The notes beneath the pieces were generated by a model, which saw only the letters and a program-made list of their open reading frames with translations, was not told the origin of the DNA and made no database searches. From Kitasatospora mediocidica KCTC 9733 (lineage in GTDB: Bacteria; Actinomycetota; Actinomycetes; Streptomycetales; Streptomycetaceae), in the NCBI RefSeq assembly GCF_000744225.1, contig NZ_JQLN01000006.1:806001-870000 (forward strand): a stretch of 64,000 nucleotides of DNA. Reading direction: 5' to 3'. Of the stretch, positions 25,939-35,530 are shown piece after piece (the first letter of the stretch is position 1; every line of letters starts with the position of its first letter). Position numbers and translations under genes: made by a program.

Positions 25939-28116
25939 TTACCCGGGGATCAGCGCGCGCAGATTCTCCGGGGTGACGATCACGGAGTCCGGGTGCAGTC
26001 CCTCCGGACGCTGCAGGCCGATGTACGTGACCGGGCCGTCCGGGACGGTCGTGCCGTCCCACAGTGTGGTGGCGGTGGCGCGCGGACCCATCAGCTCCGT
26101 GAGGTGCCGGACCGTGAGGTGGTCGCGCTCGACGACGCCGCGCACCAGCGTGGCGACCGACACCCGGTTCCCCTCGACCTGGTTGGAGTTCGGGTTGCCC
26201 CGCAGGTACAGGTGCAGCCACTTGGCGCGCCAGCGGCCGTCGCGCCCACGCAGGAACGCCAGCGGCAGCGCGACCCTGCCCGGACCGCGCAGCTCGGACT
26301 TCATCCGCACGGTGCGCGCCTCGAAGGGGCGGCCCACCTGCTCCGCGTCGCGCAGCATGAAGCCGAAGAACGACTCCTCGACCTCGTCGAACCCCTCCCC
26401 CGAGTAGATGTTGACCTGCGGGACGATGAAGCTGCCGCGCACCACGTCCAACCGCAGGTTGATGAACTCCGAGGCGCCGTCGGGCGCGGCCGTGATGTCA
26501 CCGGAGTGCTCGCCCCCAACTGCCTGCAGGGCGGTGTACGACAGCCAGGTGAGGGTCTGGTACCCGGCGTCCAGCAGCAGCGCCGACAGGTCGAAGTCGG
26601 TGGTGCTGCTGCTCTCCTTCCAGTAGACGAAGAACCGCAGCAGTTCGCCGTCGACCGGGGAGAGCGAGCCTCGGGGCAGCACGCCGAAGCCGCCGGACGT
26701 CGCCCTGCCGCTGAGCGGGAGCGCGACGTCCAGGACGTCCGGGTCGATCAGCAGGTGCCCCGGCTCCGGCAGGCGGCGGCCCGTCTCGGCGTCCAGCACG
26801 GCGATCAGGCGCCCCCGCTCGGGCGCCGGCACGGGCGGGCGGGTGTCGTCGGCGACCCAGGCGCTGCCCAGACGGTTGACGAAGACGCGGCGCGCGCCGG
26901 ACCCGGTCTGCGCCGCGCGGTTCTGCAGGTGCTCGCGGACCGACAGCAGCACCCGGCCGGCGACCTGCGGGGCGACCTGCTCGGCGGCGGCCACCACGGC
27001 GTCGCGCTCGTCCTGCGTGGAGCACGCGCGCAGCAGGCGGTCCAGCGAGCGGAACAGCCTGCCCGGCGCGGCTGTCAGCAGCCGCACGGCCCCGGTGACG
27101 TCGCCGGCACCGAGCAGTTCCTCGACGCGACTGTCGAAGGACCTGGCCTCCTGGTCACCACGCGCCACCGCGAAGACCTCGGCGGCGTGCGGCCGGCGCG
27201 GGTACTCGTGCGGGTGGAGCCGCTCGCCGAGACGCTTGAACGCCTCGCGGTGCGCGTTGACGTCGGCGAGCTTGCCGGGGGCCGCCGCGACCACCGCGTC
27301 CAGGCCTGCCAGCAGGGCGCGGCGCACCGGTCGGGACAGCGGCCGGAACCGGGTCGGCTCCAGCAGGCTCACGTCACCGTCCGACAGCGCGCAGGCCAGG
27401 CGCAGCACGTCGGTCACGGTGTCCAGCAGGAGGTCCGCGCCGGCCTCCAGGCGGGCGACGTTGACGACGGCGCGGTTCTCCCGGACCGGGATCGCCGCGG
27501 GCTGCGGCCCGTCGACGCAGTACCCGGCCAGCGAGCGCAGGTCCGCAAGACCCTCCTCCCCCAGCGGGGTGCTGCTGCCCGCCAGGGCCAGGTACAGCGC
27601 CGTCACCTCGTCGTGCGGCCTGCCGCCCAGGTGCAGCACCGTCAGGCGGTCGCCGGCGACGGCGATCAGCTCGTCGTGCGCGGCGAGCATCTCGGCGTAC
27701 GTGTGCCGGTAGTTGCCGTACGACGGGAGCGTCAGCAGGTCGACCACACCCGTACGGAGCTGGGCCACCGTGCCCGCGCGCAAGGCGCGGTCGCCGAGCG
27801 CCCCGGCGATGCACCGCATCCAGAAGTCGAACGTGTCCGGCACGTTGGCCGGGAAGTCGATGAAGTAGACGTTGTGCCGGACATGGTCACCGACCATCGC
27901 GCGCACGGTCTCCATCGCCCGCGCGGCAGTCTCGACCACCGTCTTCTCGGACAGTCCCGAGAGATGCTCCAGAAGATCCGCCGAGAGCTTGAAGCCCACG
28001 GACATCAGCGCGGCGTCGAACTGCCGTGCTGCGGAACCCCCTTGCCCGACGGGCCCGGTCGGGGCAGGGATGCGGGACGTGTGCCGGATGACCATGTGTT
28101 CGAAACGCTGGGGCAT
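25939..28116 (-). CDS. large TerD-like (tellurium-resistance-type) protein
   Basis: The 725-residue protein starting MPQRFEHMVIRHTSRIPAPT has a large helical N-terminal region (residues ~30-470) of repeated Leu/Ala-rich helices. The C-terminal domain has TerD-like features: FFVYWKESSSTTDFDLSALL, HSGDITAAPDG, EFINLRLDV, IYSGEGFDEV and FFGFMLRD. Those Asp/Asn loops bind calcium in TerD proteins. It resembles large TerF-like proteins of Streptomyces found with ter gene clusters, but no other ter gene is here. An alternative ATG at 28179 (MSATPPQTRVRRPAG) has a better ribosome site. Confidence 0.8.
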   Translation of the reverse strand: MPQRFEHMVIRHTSRIPAPTGPVGQGGSAARQFDAALMSVGFKLSADLLEHLSGLSEKTVVETAARAMETVRAMVGDHVRHNVYFIDFPANVPDTFDFWMRCIAGALGDRALRAGTVAQLRTGVVDLLTLPSYGNYRHTYAEMLAAHDELIAVAGDRLTVLHLGGRPHDEVTALYLALAGSSTPLGEEGLADLRSLAGYCVDGPQPAAIPVRENRAVVNVARLEAGADLLLDTVTDVLRLACALSDGDVSLLEPTRFRPLSRPVRRALLAGLDAVVAAAPGKLADVNAHREAFKRLGERLHPHEYPRRPHAAEVFAVARGDQEARSFDSRVEELLGAGDVTGAVRLLTAAPGRLFRSLDRLLRACSTQDERDAVVAAAEQVAPQVAGRVLLSVREHLQNRAAQTGSGARRVFVNRLGSAWVADDTRPPVPAPERGRLIAVLDAETGRRLPEPGHLLIDPDVLDVALPLSGRATSGGFGVLPRGSLSPVDGELLRFFVYWKESSSTTDFDLSALLLDAGYQTLTWLSYTALQAVGGEHSGDITAAPDGASEFINLRLDVVRGSFIVPQVNIYSGEGFDEVEESFFGFMLRDAEQVGRPFEARTVRMKSELRGPGRVALPLAFLRGRDGRWRAKWLHLYLRGNPNSNQVEGNRVSVATLVRGVVERDHLTVRHLTELMGPRATATTLWDGTTVPDGPVTYIGLQRPEGLHPDSVIVTPENLRALIPG

Positions 28117-28350
28117 TCGCACATGCTGGCAGAACCCCGCAGGCCGACGCACCCGGGTTTGGGGAGGGGTAGCGCTCATCGTCGTCCTGGAGGACATCGA
28201 TGATCCAGGACCCGATCGAGCTCGGCTGACCCTCGCTAACTCCTGAGGTGCCACGGGTGGCGCGTGCAACGCCGTCGGACTCCGCTCCACTCGAGGTTGG
28301 CGAAGGTGCAGGCCGTGCCGCTCGCTCTTCACGCCACCCTCGCCCCCGAG

Positions 28351-28623
28351 TCACTGGTGGGCCGCGCAATACCGGCACACATGGCACAACTCGGCTCCGG
28401 CGTCCACCAGCGCGGGTGCCTGGTCGGCGGGGATGGGACGGGAACCGGTGAGGTCAAGCCAGCAGGTGGCATTGTCGCGGTGCAGGACTAGTTTGTGGCT
28501 GGGCATCGTGATCACGAGCCACGCAACCGACTCTGGTGTCGGCGGCGTCGATGCCGTGTCCAGAGCGGCGTGCGACTCTCCGGTGATCGGCTGGACCGTG
28601 GGGTAGGGCACCCAGGTCTCCAC
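28351..28623 (-). CDS. hypothetical protein, probably 5'-truncated
   Basis: The GTG at 28623 begins VETWVPYPTVQPITGESHAA, but protein-like sequence continues upstream in frame (LTVDIPARSRRPDGRWWYAV) to a stop near 28780, without any start codon. The C-terminus LHRDNATCWLDLTGSRPIPA, LVDAGAELCHVCRYC holds a CxxC pair. It resembles DUF6233-type Streptomyces proteins. I think the gene has lost its first part. Confidence 0.5.
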   Translation of the reverse strand: METWVPYPTVQPITGESHAALDTASTPPTPESVAWLVITMPSHKLVLHRDNATCWLDLTGSRPIPADQAPALVDAGAELCHVCRYCAAHQ

Positions 28624-28999
28624 GGTCAGGTCGGGGAGCAGGCAGGCTCGGACCGCGTACCACCATCGGCCGTCCGGTCGCCTGCTGCGGGCCGGGATGT
28701 CGACAGTGAGGTGCTGGCCGTCCGCAGTGGCGACGACAGCACGCGGGGAGGAGCCAGCAGGACACCTGCTCGAATACTAGTTCGATAGTCGCTCGCGTCC
28801 TTTGCGCACGGGCGCCCCCGCAGGCGGTCTCCACGGGTGTCGGCAGGCAAGGCAGGACCGCTGGGCTGGGGTGGACGGATCAACCGTCCGCCCGCCACGG
28901 TGCCGCAAGGCTCAGCTAGTTCAGAGAAGGCACGGACCACGACGATCCAGAGTACGGAGAAGGCCAGGAAGCGGGTGCCGCTGCCCTGCTCGGGTGAGT

Positions 29000-29578
29000 T
29001 CAGGCGCGCCGGCTGGCCCGCTCTCCGAGTTCTGGGATGGGGGGAAGGTTGAGGGCCTCGACCTGGTGGGAGGTGACCTGGCCGATGATCCGGATGAAGG
29101 CCACCGCCTTGACCAGCGCCAGCGCACACGCGACGAGGATGGCCACTTGGTGCAGGCTCCGGACCCCCGCCGCCGTACCGATGACGAAGGTGGCGACGCT
29201 GACGCCCCACCAGAGGTTCACGGTCCCGTTGTCCGGCAGCCCGCTCGCGCGCCGGATGTCCAGCGTGACCCGCCGCGGCAGCCAGAGCTGCACCAGTGGG
29301 ATGAACCATACGCCGACCGCCCAGCTGCGGCTGCTGCGCTGGCTGCCCGGGGCGAGCACCTCGGCATTGGTCCAGCAGCGCCGGATCCAGACGCTGCGCA
29401 CGATGAAGCTGGCCGCCATGGCACCCAGCGTGAGCAGGAAGAGGAGGCCCAGCACGGCTGGTGAGGGCGAGTAGAGGAAGGCCGTGTAGATCAGGACGAG
29501 ACAGACGTTCGTCAGACCGGTGAGCACCTTGAGGTTGGTGGCCGGTTCCCGGGGGTCGACGGGCTGGATGGATGCCAC
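29000..29578 (-). CDS. DUF4328 domain membrane protein
   Basis: A GTG at 29578 preceded by GAGAGGAAC starts a 192-residue protein with several membrane helices (VLLGLLFLLTLGAMAAS; TFVIGTAAGVRSLHQVAILVA). The DUF4328 pattern of spaced Trp and Arg residues is present: SVWIRRCWTNAEVL, SWAVGVWFIPLVQLWLPRRV, LWWGV. Function is unknown. No partner is evident. Confidence 0.8.
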   Translation of the reverse strand: MASIQPVDPREPATNLKVLTGLTNVCLVLIYTAFLYSPSPAVLGLLFLLTLGAMAASFIVRSVWIRRCWTNAEVLAPGSQRSSRSWAVGVWFIPLVQLWLPRRVTLDIRRASGLPDNGTVNLWWGVSVATFVIGTAAGVRSLHQVAILVACALALVKAVAFIRIIGQVTSHQVEALNLPPIPELGERASRRA

Positions 29579-29768
29579 TGGTGTTCCTCTCAACGTCATA
29601 GTCGTCGGGAGGCTATGTGTTGATCGTTTCGGCTGTCCAGCGCGATCAGTGCAGACATCGGCGCATCGCCTGGCGCAGTGCCAAGGGGATCCCTGGTCAG
29701 GTCGTTGGTGGCTGGTGTGGTCCAGCCACCTGCCCGAGAGTGAGGTCGGCCCGGACAGCTGGGAACTG

Positions 29769-30119
29769 TCACTCCGGTTGCGCGCAGCCGCTCGCACGCC
29801 CCGCCCGACGCCTCCACGCCCGGGTTCGGCACCGCCCCGAGCAGAACACGGTGCCCGCAGGCCGCTCCAGGCCCACTGTCCACGAGAGCCCGCACTCCGG
29901 GCACACCGCTGTGCGACCCGCCCGGATCGCGGCCACCTTGACACCCGTACGGCGCACGGAACGCCAATGCGCCGACCGACACCGCGCCGAACAGAACACC
30001 GCCCCCGCCCGAGCCCCCGTGCTTAGCCGATCACCGCACGCCGGGCACGACCGCACCAGATCACCGGTCACCCGGCCAGCGTAGAACGGGCACGCCCCTT
30101 GCAGTTGACGTGGCGACAT
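29769..30119 (-). CDS. small protein with two zinc-knuckle modules
   Basis: Two similar modules, SCPACGDRLSTGARAGAVFC with SARCRSAHWR, and VCPECGLSWTVGLERPAGTV with FCSGRCRTRAW, each give four cysteines spaced CxxC...CxxxC. This is the FCSxRCR-W type of zinc finger, and the duplication indicates an internal repeat. The start is uncertain: the ATG at 30119 or a GTG at 30071 just before the first module. Role unknown; nucleic-acid binding is plausible. Confidence 0.65.
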   Translation of the reverse strand: MSPRQLQGACPFYAGRVTGDLVRSCPACGDRLSTGARAGAVFCSARCRSAHWRSVRRTGVKVAAIRAGRTAVCPECGLSWTVGLERPAGTVFCSGRCRTRAWRRRAGRASGCAQPE

Positions 30120-30147
30120 TCACAGTCAGTCGACGTGCTCGCGTCCG

Positions 30148-30759
30148 TCACATGCCGCGGTGTGGGCCGTGCGTCGGCGTGGGGCGGTCGTCGGGTGACA
30201 TCGGAAGCGGCTCCAGGAGCACCGGGCCGGGGTAGAAGGCGGAGCTATTCGAGCCGACCATGTCCTCACCGATCAGGTAGCGGTAGAGCCACTCGGCGAA
30301 GCTCATCCGGTACTCGTACCAGGAGCCGTCGTGCTCGACCGCGCAGATCCGTCGTCCCGTCCCGTCAGGCAGCGGGGCCAAGAAGATGTACTCACCCCGA
30401 TCGGTACTGGTGAGCGGGATCAGGCCGTCCTTCGTACCGAACGTCACCTCGCTCAGGCCGAGGACGGCGCGGGCGTTCTCCTCCGGCTCCAGCCAGTCCT
30501 CGCGCTCCCAGTCGAGCTCGGCCCAGGCTCGGGAGGTCTCGCGGATCTCCTTCCCGAGGTTCCAGCGCTCGGTGGCCGGGTGCTTGAGGTAGAGGTGCCC
30601 GTTGACCTGCATCGGAGCATAGGCGTCGATCACCGCCTTGTAGTCCTCGGGAAGCTTGGTGCCGAGCTCGGCCTCCAAGCCGGCCCACGCCTCTGGATTG
30701 GCGAACCGATCGCCGCCAGGGCCGAGCATGGCGAAGACCTCAGCGAGATAGTCGCGCAC
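30148..30759 (-). CDS. SMI1/KNR4 (SUKH) family protein
   Basis: A GTG at 30759 preceded by GAGGAGAGCC starts a 203-residue protein with the SUKH pattern: WAGLEAELGTKLPEDYKAVIDAY near the N-terminus, LIPLTSTDRGEYIFLAP in the middle and MSFAEWLYRYLIG near the C-terminus. SUKH proteins commonly act as cytoplasmic antidotes to polymorphic toxins. No toxin is adjacent. It is the first of many immunity-type genes in this segment. Confidence 0.85.
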   Translation of the reverse strand: MRDYLAEVFAMLGPGGDRFANPEAWAGLEAELGTKLPEDYKAVIDAYAPMQVNGHLYLKHPATERWNLGKEIRETSRAWAELDWEREDWLEPEENARAVLGLSEVTFGTKDGLIPLTSTDRGEYIFLAPLPDGTGRRICAVEHDGSWYEYRMSFAEWLYRYLIGEDMVGSNSSAFYPGPVLLEPLPMSPDDRPTPTHGPHRGM

Positions 30760-30934
30760 CGGCTCTCCTCATCAGATTCAGGGCATTGGACGCCGCACCG
30801 CCGCCACCGCGAATGCCGTGGCCTCGAGAGGGTAACCGGAAGGAACGACATCACGGCCTGCACGAATGTGCAGTACGCACTCACACCATCGCCTGGCTCA
30901 CCCTCGCATGGCATGAGCGCTTCAGGCACAGGCT

Positions 30935-32562
30935 CTCAGCTTGACGTTTAACGTCCGGCTTCGAACAGACAGCCCTTTTGATCACTCGTGCGGGTGTTTC
31001 TGGGACGGCGGTACGCCCGTCGCGTGATCCTGGCACTCGACCATGAGAAGTAGGATTCAACGCGAAGGCCGTGCTGGTGAGTTTGGTGGAGCAGGGCGAG
31101 CCGGTCGCAGACCTGGCACGCTTCCGGGGAGTCTTCTACGACTGTCTGACCGGGCGGCGCGACGCACTGTTCGAACTGGCCGACGCGGTGCTGTGCACCG
31201 ACGGGCCGGTGAAGACGCTGGTGGATCTGGCGCTGGCGCCTGAGCACCGGCGCGGTCACGGCTCCCTGTACGGCGCGCTGAACAAGGGTCGCCTGGACGC
31301 CGACCGGCTCCGGGCCGAGCTGGCTGGCCTGCCGCTACCGCGCGTCGGTGGCCGCCTGGTGCTCGCCGTCGACGTCTCACCGTGGCTGCGGCCGGACGCT
31401 GCCACCTGCCCGGACCGCTCGTTCTGCCACACCTACGGCCGCGGCGACGCCAAGCACCAGATGATCCCGGGCTGGCCGTACTCCTTCGTCGTCGCATTGG
31501 AGAGCGGCCGCACCTCCTGGACGGCGATCCTCGACGTCGTGCGGCTGGAGCCCGGCGCCGATCTTGCCGCCGTCACCGCCACCCAACTCCGGGACGTAGT
31601 AGTCCGGTTGATCGCCGCAGAGCAGTGGAGGGCGGGTGATCCGGAGGTGCTGGTCGTCATGGATGCCGGCTACGACGCCCCGCGCATCGCCCACCTGCTG
31701 GCCGACCTACCGGTGCAGATCCTCGGCCGGCTCCGCTCGGACCGGGTGATGCGCCGACCGGCACCGACCCGCGCGGAGTTCGCCGCGGCCAACCCAGCCG
31801 GGGGCCGACTACCCAAGCACGGTGGCGAGTTCGTCTTCGGCGACCCGGCCACCTGGGGCAACGAGCAGGTGGTGACCACCACCGTCACCCGCCGCTACGG
31901 TATCGCCGTTGCCCGGGCCTGGGACCGGCTCCACCCCCGTCTCACGAAACGGGCAGCCTGGCTGGACCATGACGGGCCGCTGCCGGTCATCGAGGGCACA
32001 GTCATCCGGCTGGCCGTTGAGAAGCTACCCAGCGGCGGGGTCAACCGGCCGGTCTGGCTCTGGTGGTCGGGCACCGACGCCGATCCAGCCGATGTGGACC
32101 GCTGTTGGCAGGTGTTCCTGCGAAGGTTCGATCTGGAGCACACCTTCCGCCTGCTCAAGCAGACCCTCGGCTGGACCCGGCCCCGCCTGCGCGACTCCGC
32201 GGCGGCCGACCGCTGGACCTGGCTGGTGATCGCCGCCCACACCCAGCTCCGTCTCGCCCGACCGCTCGTCGCGGACCTCCGCCGCCCGTGGGAACGACCG
32301 GCGGAACCGAACAAGCTCACCCCCGCCCGCGTCCGACGCGGGTTCAGGAACCTGCACACGAAGGCCCCCTCACCAGCACAAGCGCCGAAACCCACCCGCC
32401 CCGGCCCCGGCCGACCGCCCGGCTCGAAGAACCAACGATCCGCCGCCCGCCACGAGGTGGGCAGAGTCCTGGCCACTGGCGAGGCGTACGCCCGGCCCGC
32501 CCACCACAAGAAGGGCACCAAACCACGACGAACCGCTACAAACGGTCAACCGTCAAGCTGAG
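30935..32562 (+). mobile_element. IS701/IS4-like insertion sequence
   Basis: Inverted ends CTCAGCTTGACGTTTAAC (left, 30935-30952) and the reverse of CTCAGCTTGACGGTTGAC (right, 32545-32562) differ at two positions. One transposase gene fills the element, and its stop codon lies inside the right end. I could not identify a clear target duplication. A further end-like copy is at 34086-34103. Confidence 0.8.
31071..32561 (+). CDS. IS701/IS4-like DDE transposase
   Basis: The 496-residue protein has the DDE residues in RLVLAVDVSPWLRPD, VLVVMDAGYDAPRI and FLRRFDLEHTFRLLKQTLGW. A C-terminal AT-hook-like stretch (GPGRPPGSKNQ) precedes a basic tail. It belongs to the actinobacterial transposase group annotated near IS701/IS4. 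Length is complete and no frameshift is seen, so it may be active. Confidence 0.9.
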   Translation: MLVSLVEQGEPVADLARFRGVFYDCLTGRRDALFELADAVLCTDGPVKTLVDLALAPEHRRGHGSLYGALNKGRLDADRLRAELAGLPLPRVGGRLVLAVDVSPWLRPDAATCPDRSFCHTYGRGDAKHQMIPGWPYSFVVALESGRTSWTAILDVVRLEPGADLAAVTATQLRDVVVRLIAAEQWRAGDPEVLVVMDAGYDAPRIAHLLADLPVQILGRLRSDRVMRRPAPTRAEFAAANPAGGRLPKHGGEFVFGDPATWGNEQVVTTTVTRRYGIAVARAWDRLHPRLTKRAAWLDHDGPLPVIEGTVIRLAVEKLPSGGVNRPVWLWWSGTDADPADVDRCWQVFLRRFDLEHTFRLLKQTLGWTRPRLRDSAAADRWTWLVIAAHTQLRLARPLVADLRRPWERPAEPNKLTPARVRRGFRNLHTKAPSPAQAPKPTRPGPGRPPGSKNQRSAARHEVGRVLATGEAYARPAHHKKGTKPRRTATNGQPSS

Positions 32563-33952
32563 CGACAGAGGCACGGCTCTGCTCAAGGTGGAACTTGACG
32601 GAACCGCACAGGCCCAGGGCGTCCTGCGGGTCGTCGGCCCGGTGACTGAACCGACGGATGAGCAGCACTGAGTCGAGGGTGACGCCTTCGCGGGCCAGCA
32701 CGAACAGCAGGGTGAGCAGGGCAGCGCGGGCGTTGCCGTCGTCGAACGGGTGGAAGAAGCAGACGTCCAGATGTGCGCGGGCCGCCCTGGCGGCGAGCGA
32801 GAGCCGGCCGTCGGTGGCCTGTGCCAAGCAGGTGTCGAGGCGGGCGCGGGTGTCGGGGCCGATCCCGTAGCGCTCGGCACCGCCCTTGGCGAAGGCGGGG
32901 TGGGTGCGCAGCAGCGGCAGCTCAGGGGTGCCAAGTACGTGCTGCTGCCAGCCGCGTATCAACTCGAAGTCGAGTGCGGCGCCTCGTGCGGCGTCGGCCC
33001 GTACCAGTTCGAGTGCGGCAAGCAAGCCCGCTCCGCGAGCGGCGTCCACGGCTGTGTCGAAGAAGCGGAACTCCTCGACCGCGCCATCCCGGGCGGGCAC
33101 CACCGGTCCGTCGTCCGTACTGACCTCGTGTTCCGGCCACGGCACGGTCTCGCGCACCACCAGCCAGCGCGCCAAGTGGTCCGGGAACTCGCCGGGCTCA
33201 GGCGACCAGCGGGTGTCCTCAGGTCGCAAGGGGCCGACGAGCCGCTCCGCGATGTCATCAGCCAGGACGGTGTCCGGCGCGGTCCAACTCTTGAACCGGC
33301 CCCCGACCGCCTGACCTACCAGGTTCTTGGCCGTCTCCGGGGCGACACCCCAGTAGGTGAGGAACCAACCCAGGACCTGCTGGCAGTGCCCGTGCCAGCC
33401 ACTTTCGGCACCTGTCCAGTCCGCCACCTGCAGGATCACGTTGCGGGCGGCGCTCTCCCACAAGACACGGTCGGCCGTCACGGTCTCCGGGTCTAGCGGG
33501 TAGGCCTCGAACCACTCCACGAGACGCTCCAGCCAGTCACGCCACTCGCACAGCGCCGCCACGACCCGGTCGAGGGTCTGCTGCGGGGTGGCGATCGAGT
33601 GCGAGCCGCAACACCAGCTCCCGATCGGCCCTCCGTCAATGTCTCCCTCGCCGTGCGACCAGCGCCATCCTGCCGCCCACGGGCCGTAGTGCTCGACCAG
33701 CGCATGCGTCATGGCGTCGGACCAGGGCTTGGCCACCTCGTGAGCCCAGTTGACCCTGGTCAGGTCGATGTCCGGATCCGTCCGGGAGGGCACCCGCCTC
33801 GCCGGGCCCAAGGACTGGACCACCTGCGCCACCGTATCGGGGTCGAAGGGATGGCTGGCGGGATCGACATCGTCCCAGGACAGGTCTCTGGGGTAAGGCA
33901 CTCTGGACACCCGGCCAGGGTGCACGGAGACCGGCGGTGCGTGCAACGGCAT
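32546..33952 (-). CDS. Fic-domain protein ending inside the IS end
   Basis: The 468-residue protein (start at the ATG at 33952, or slightly later) has a long N-terminal region of unknown type and a Fic core near residue 401: HPFDDGNARAALLTLLFVLA. The canonical motif is HPFxDGNGR; here the last Gly is Ala while His, Asp, Asn and Arg remain. Fic enzymes transfer AMP or another nucleotide to protein hydroxyls and are often toxins or effectors. The last eight or so residues (SVAQLDG) are encoded by the IS right end, so the natural C-terminus may have been cut by insertion. Confidence 0.75.
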   Translation of the reverse strand: MPLHAPPVSVHPGRVSRVPYPRDLSWDDVDPASHPFDPDTVAQVVQSLGPARRVPSRTDPDIDLTRVNWAHEVAKPWSDAMTHALVEHYGPWAAGWRWSHGEGDIDGGPIGSWCCGSHSIATPQQTLDRVVAALCEWRDWLERLVEWFEAYPLDPETVTADRVLWESAARNVILQVADWTGAESGWHGHCQQVLGWFLTYWGVAPETAKNLVGQAVGGRFKSWTAPDTVLADDIAERLVGPLRPEDTRWSPEPGEFPDHLARWLVVRETVPWPEHEVSTDDGPVVPARDGAVEEFRFFDTAVDAARGAGLLAALELVRADAARGAALDFELIRGWQQHVLGTPELPLLRTHPAFAKGGAERYGIGPDTRARLDTCLAQATDGRLSLAARAARAHLDVCFFHPFDDGNARAALLTLLFVLAREGVTLDSVLLIRRFSHRADDPQDALGLCGSVKFHLEQSRASVAQLDG

Positions 33953-34085
33953 TTCCCCGGCTGAGTCAACGAGGAATGCGACTCGGGCGCCGCTTGCGTT
34001 GCGCGGAGTCGTCCCCGGCCGGGAGCATGGCCCGGGCAGAGAAGAGGGCCCGCCAAGTCGGTCGAGGAGCACCAAGCTCGCCAAG

Positions 34086-34103
34086 GTTAAACGGCAAGCT
34101 GAG
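34086..34103. repeat. extra IS701/IS4-like end beyond the Fic gene
   Basis: GTTAAACGGCAAGCTGAG is the reverse complement of the IS left end at 30935 with one mismatch, a better match than the element's own right end. It is oriented as a right end, so 30935-34103 could be a longer unit that includes the Fic gene. Confidence 0.6.
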
Positions 34104-34147
34104 GGGCGGTCAGACCTCGGGGTCAAAGATCTTGTGAGCCCACCCAT

Positions 34148-34507
34148 GCTGAGAAGGCGATCGAGGCGTTCGCGAAGACCTACGGAGCCAAGTTCCCGAA
34201 GGCCGTCGCGAAGATCACCGACGACCGGGACGAACTGCTCGCGTTCTACGACTTCCCGGCCGAGCACTGGATCCACCTGCGGACCACTAACCCCATCGAG
34301 TCGACCTTCTCCAGGGTCAAGCTCCGCACCAAGGTCACCCGCGGCGCCGGCAGCCCGACGGCCGCGCTCGCGGTAGTGTTCAAGCTCGTCGAGTCCGCCC
34401 AGGCACGATGGTGCGCGATCACCGGAGCCCACCTGGTGCCCCTGGTCCGCGCTCGCGGGCGCTTCGGGAACGGCGTCCTGGTCGGTCGGTCCGAGGCGGT
34501 GGCATGA
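34148..34507 (+). pseudogene. C-terminal third of an IS256-family transposase
   Basis: The 119 codons read AEKAIEAFAKTYGAKFPKAV, LLAFYDFPAEHWIHLRTTNP then IESTFSRVKLRTKVTRGAGS, and FKLVESAQARWC, the conserved end of IS256 (mutator) transposases with the final catalytic Glu in NPIEST. The first two thirds are missing. Its stop codon overlaps the start of the HEAT-repeat gene (ATGA). Confidence 0.88.
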
Positions 34508-34938
34508 ACGACATGTTCGCGGCGCTGGAAACGCTGACCCACCGCGGTCCGAACCGTCGGGATGTCGCCGCCGACACCCTCGGGGATCTCCTGCGCGGCA
34601 CCGCACTCGACACGGACACTGCCAACCTGGTCGTCGGACGCCTGGTCAGCCTGGCTGTCAACGAACCGGTGACCAAGGTCCGCGAGTCCGCCTTGAACTC
34701 GATCGGTGAGGCGTTCAACCACCACTGCCTGCCCCTAGACCTCGTCGAACCCCTGGCCGCCGCCATGCCGACGATGGAGCGCGAGCTCCTCGAACACACC
34801 CTCTACATCCTCGGCGCCACCCACGACCCGCAGGCCAGCCCGCTGATCGAGCCGTTCCTCCGCCACCCCGACCCACAGGTGCGCGAACAAGCCCGACTCG
34901 CAGCAGCCGAGCTGGAGAGCCCCGCCCACAACCCCTGA
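34504..34938 (+). CDS. HEAT-repeat protein
   Basis: The ATG at 34504 overlaps the IS256 fragment's stop. The 144 residues form three or four helical pairs (NLVVGRLVSLAVNEPVTKVR, ESALNSIGEAFNHH, LLEHTLYILGATHDPQASPL, LRHPDPQVREQARLAAAELE). HEAT-type immunity proteins occur in polymorphic toxin loci, and this gene lies among SUKH genes, so a protective role is plausible. Its promoter has probably been replaced by the IS remnant. Confidence 0.65.
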   Translation: MNDMFAALETLTHRGPNRRDVAADTLGDLLRGTALDTDTANLVVGRLVSLAVNEPVTKVRESALNSIGEAFNHHCLPLDLVEPLAAAMPTMERELLEHTLYILGATHDPQASPLIEPFLRHPDPQVREQARLAAAELESPAHNP

Positions 34939-35002
34939 CTATTGCTCCCGAGGCCCGGGGCTTCCCGATGAATAGCGTGTCCTGCCACCCGCTGCCCCAC
35001 TG

Positions 35003-35530
35003 TCATCGCAGCTCATCCGCGAGGGTTGCTTCGAACGGTCCGACGCGGAGTCGACCGCGTGCGCGCGGGCGATCGAACCAGCCGCCTTCTTCCTCCTGAC
35101 TGGCGATGACGGCAGCCAGCTCATCGCGCATCTGCTGGTCGAGGTCAGCGGCAGCATGGGTGAAATCCTCAACGATCGCAGTCTCTGCAAGAGCCACTGG
35201 CAGGAGAACTTCGCCGGCACGGTCTCTGCTCATGGCCACCAGAGCGGGCGCCGCCAAGATCATGCCGCGCGCCAGTTCGGCAAGGGGAAATCTAGCGAGC
35301 GCGCTGTGTGTTGCCTGGTACGCACCGTAGTCGTGGCGAGCCTGCATCGAGCTGACCAGCGCCGCGACCGCCTTGGGGCCCTCCGTGCCGTCGACAAGAT
35401 CAGCCAGTTCGCGGTAGCGGTGGAAGCGCCGCTCGGCCTCCGGTTGCGGGACTGAATCGTCCGCGTCCTGCACGATATTGCCGGTGGCCAGCAGTTCGCT
35501 TCGCCACGCGTCGAAGTCATCGATGGGCAT
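35003..35530 (-). CDS. hypothetical immunity-type protein
   Basis: The ATG at 35530 (MPIDDFDAWRSELLATGNIV) starts a 175-residue acidic, mainly helical protein with HRYRELADLVDGTEGPKAVA, MQARHDYGAYQATHSALARF and LVAMSRDRAGEVLLPVALAE. The pattern of helical pairs is reminiscent of Imm30-like proteins, but I cannot confirm this. It is the only gene on its strand between several plus-strand immunity-type genes. Confidence 0.55.
   Translation of the reverse strand: MPIDDFDAWRSELLATGNIVQDADDSVPQPEAERRFHRYRELADLVDGTEGPKAVAALVSSMQARHDYGAYQATHSALARFPLAELARGMILAAPALVAMSRDRAGEVLLPVALAETAIVEDFTHAAADLDQQMRDELAAVIASQEEEGGWFDRPRARGRLRVGPFEATLADELR

Noticed and set aside
25993..28203. A 736-codon open frame on the plus strand
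   Set aside because: It is antisense to the TerD-like gene, which has clear domain motifs; the open frame is a G+C-bias artefact.
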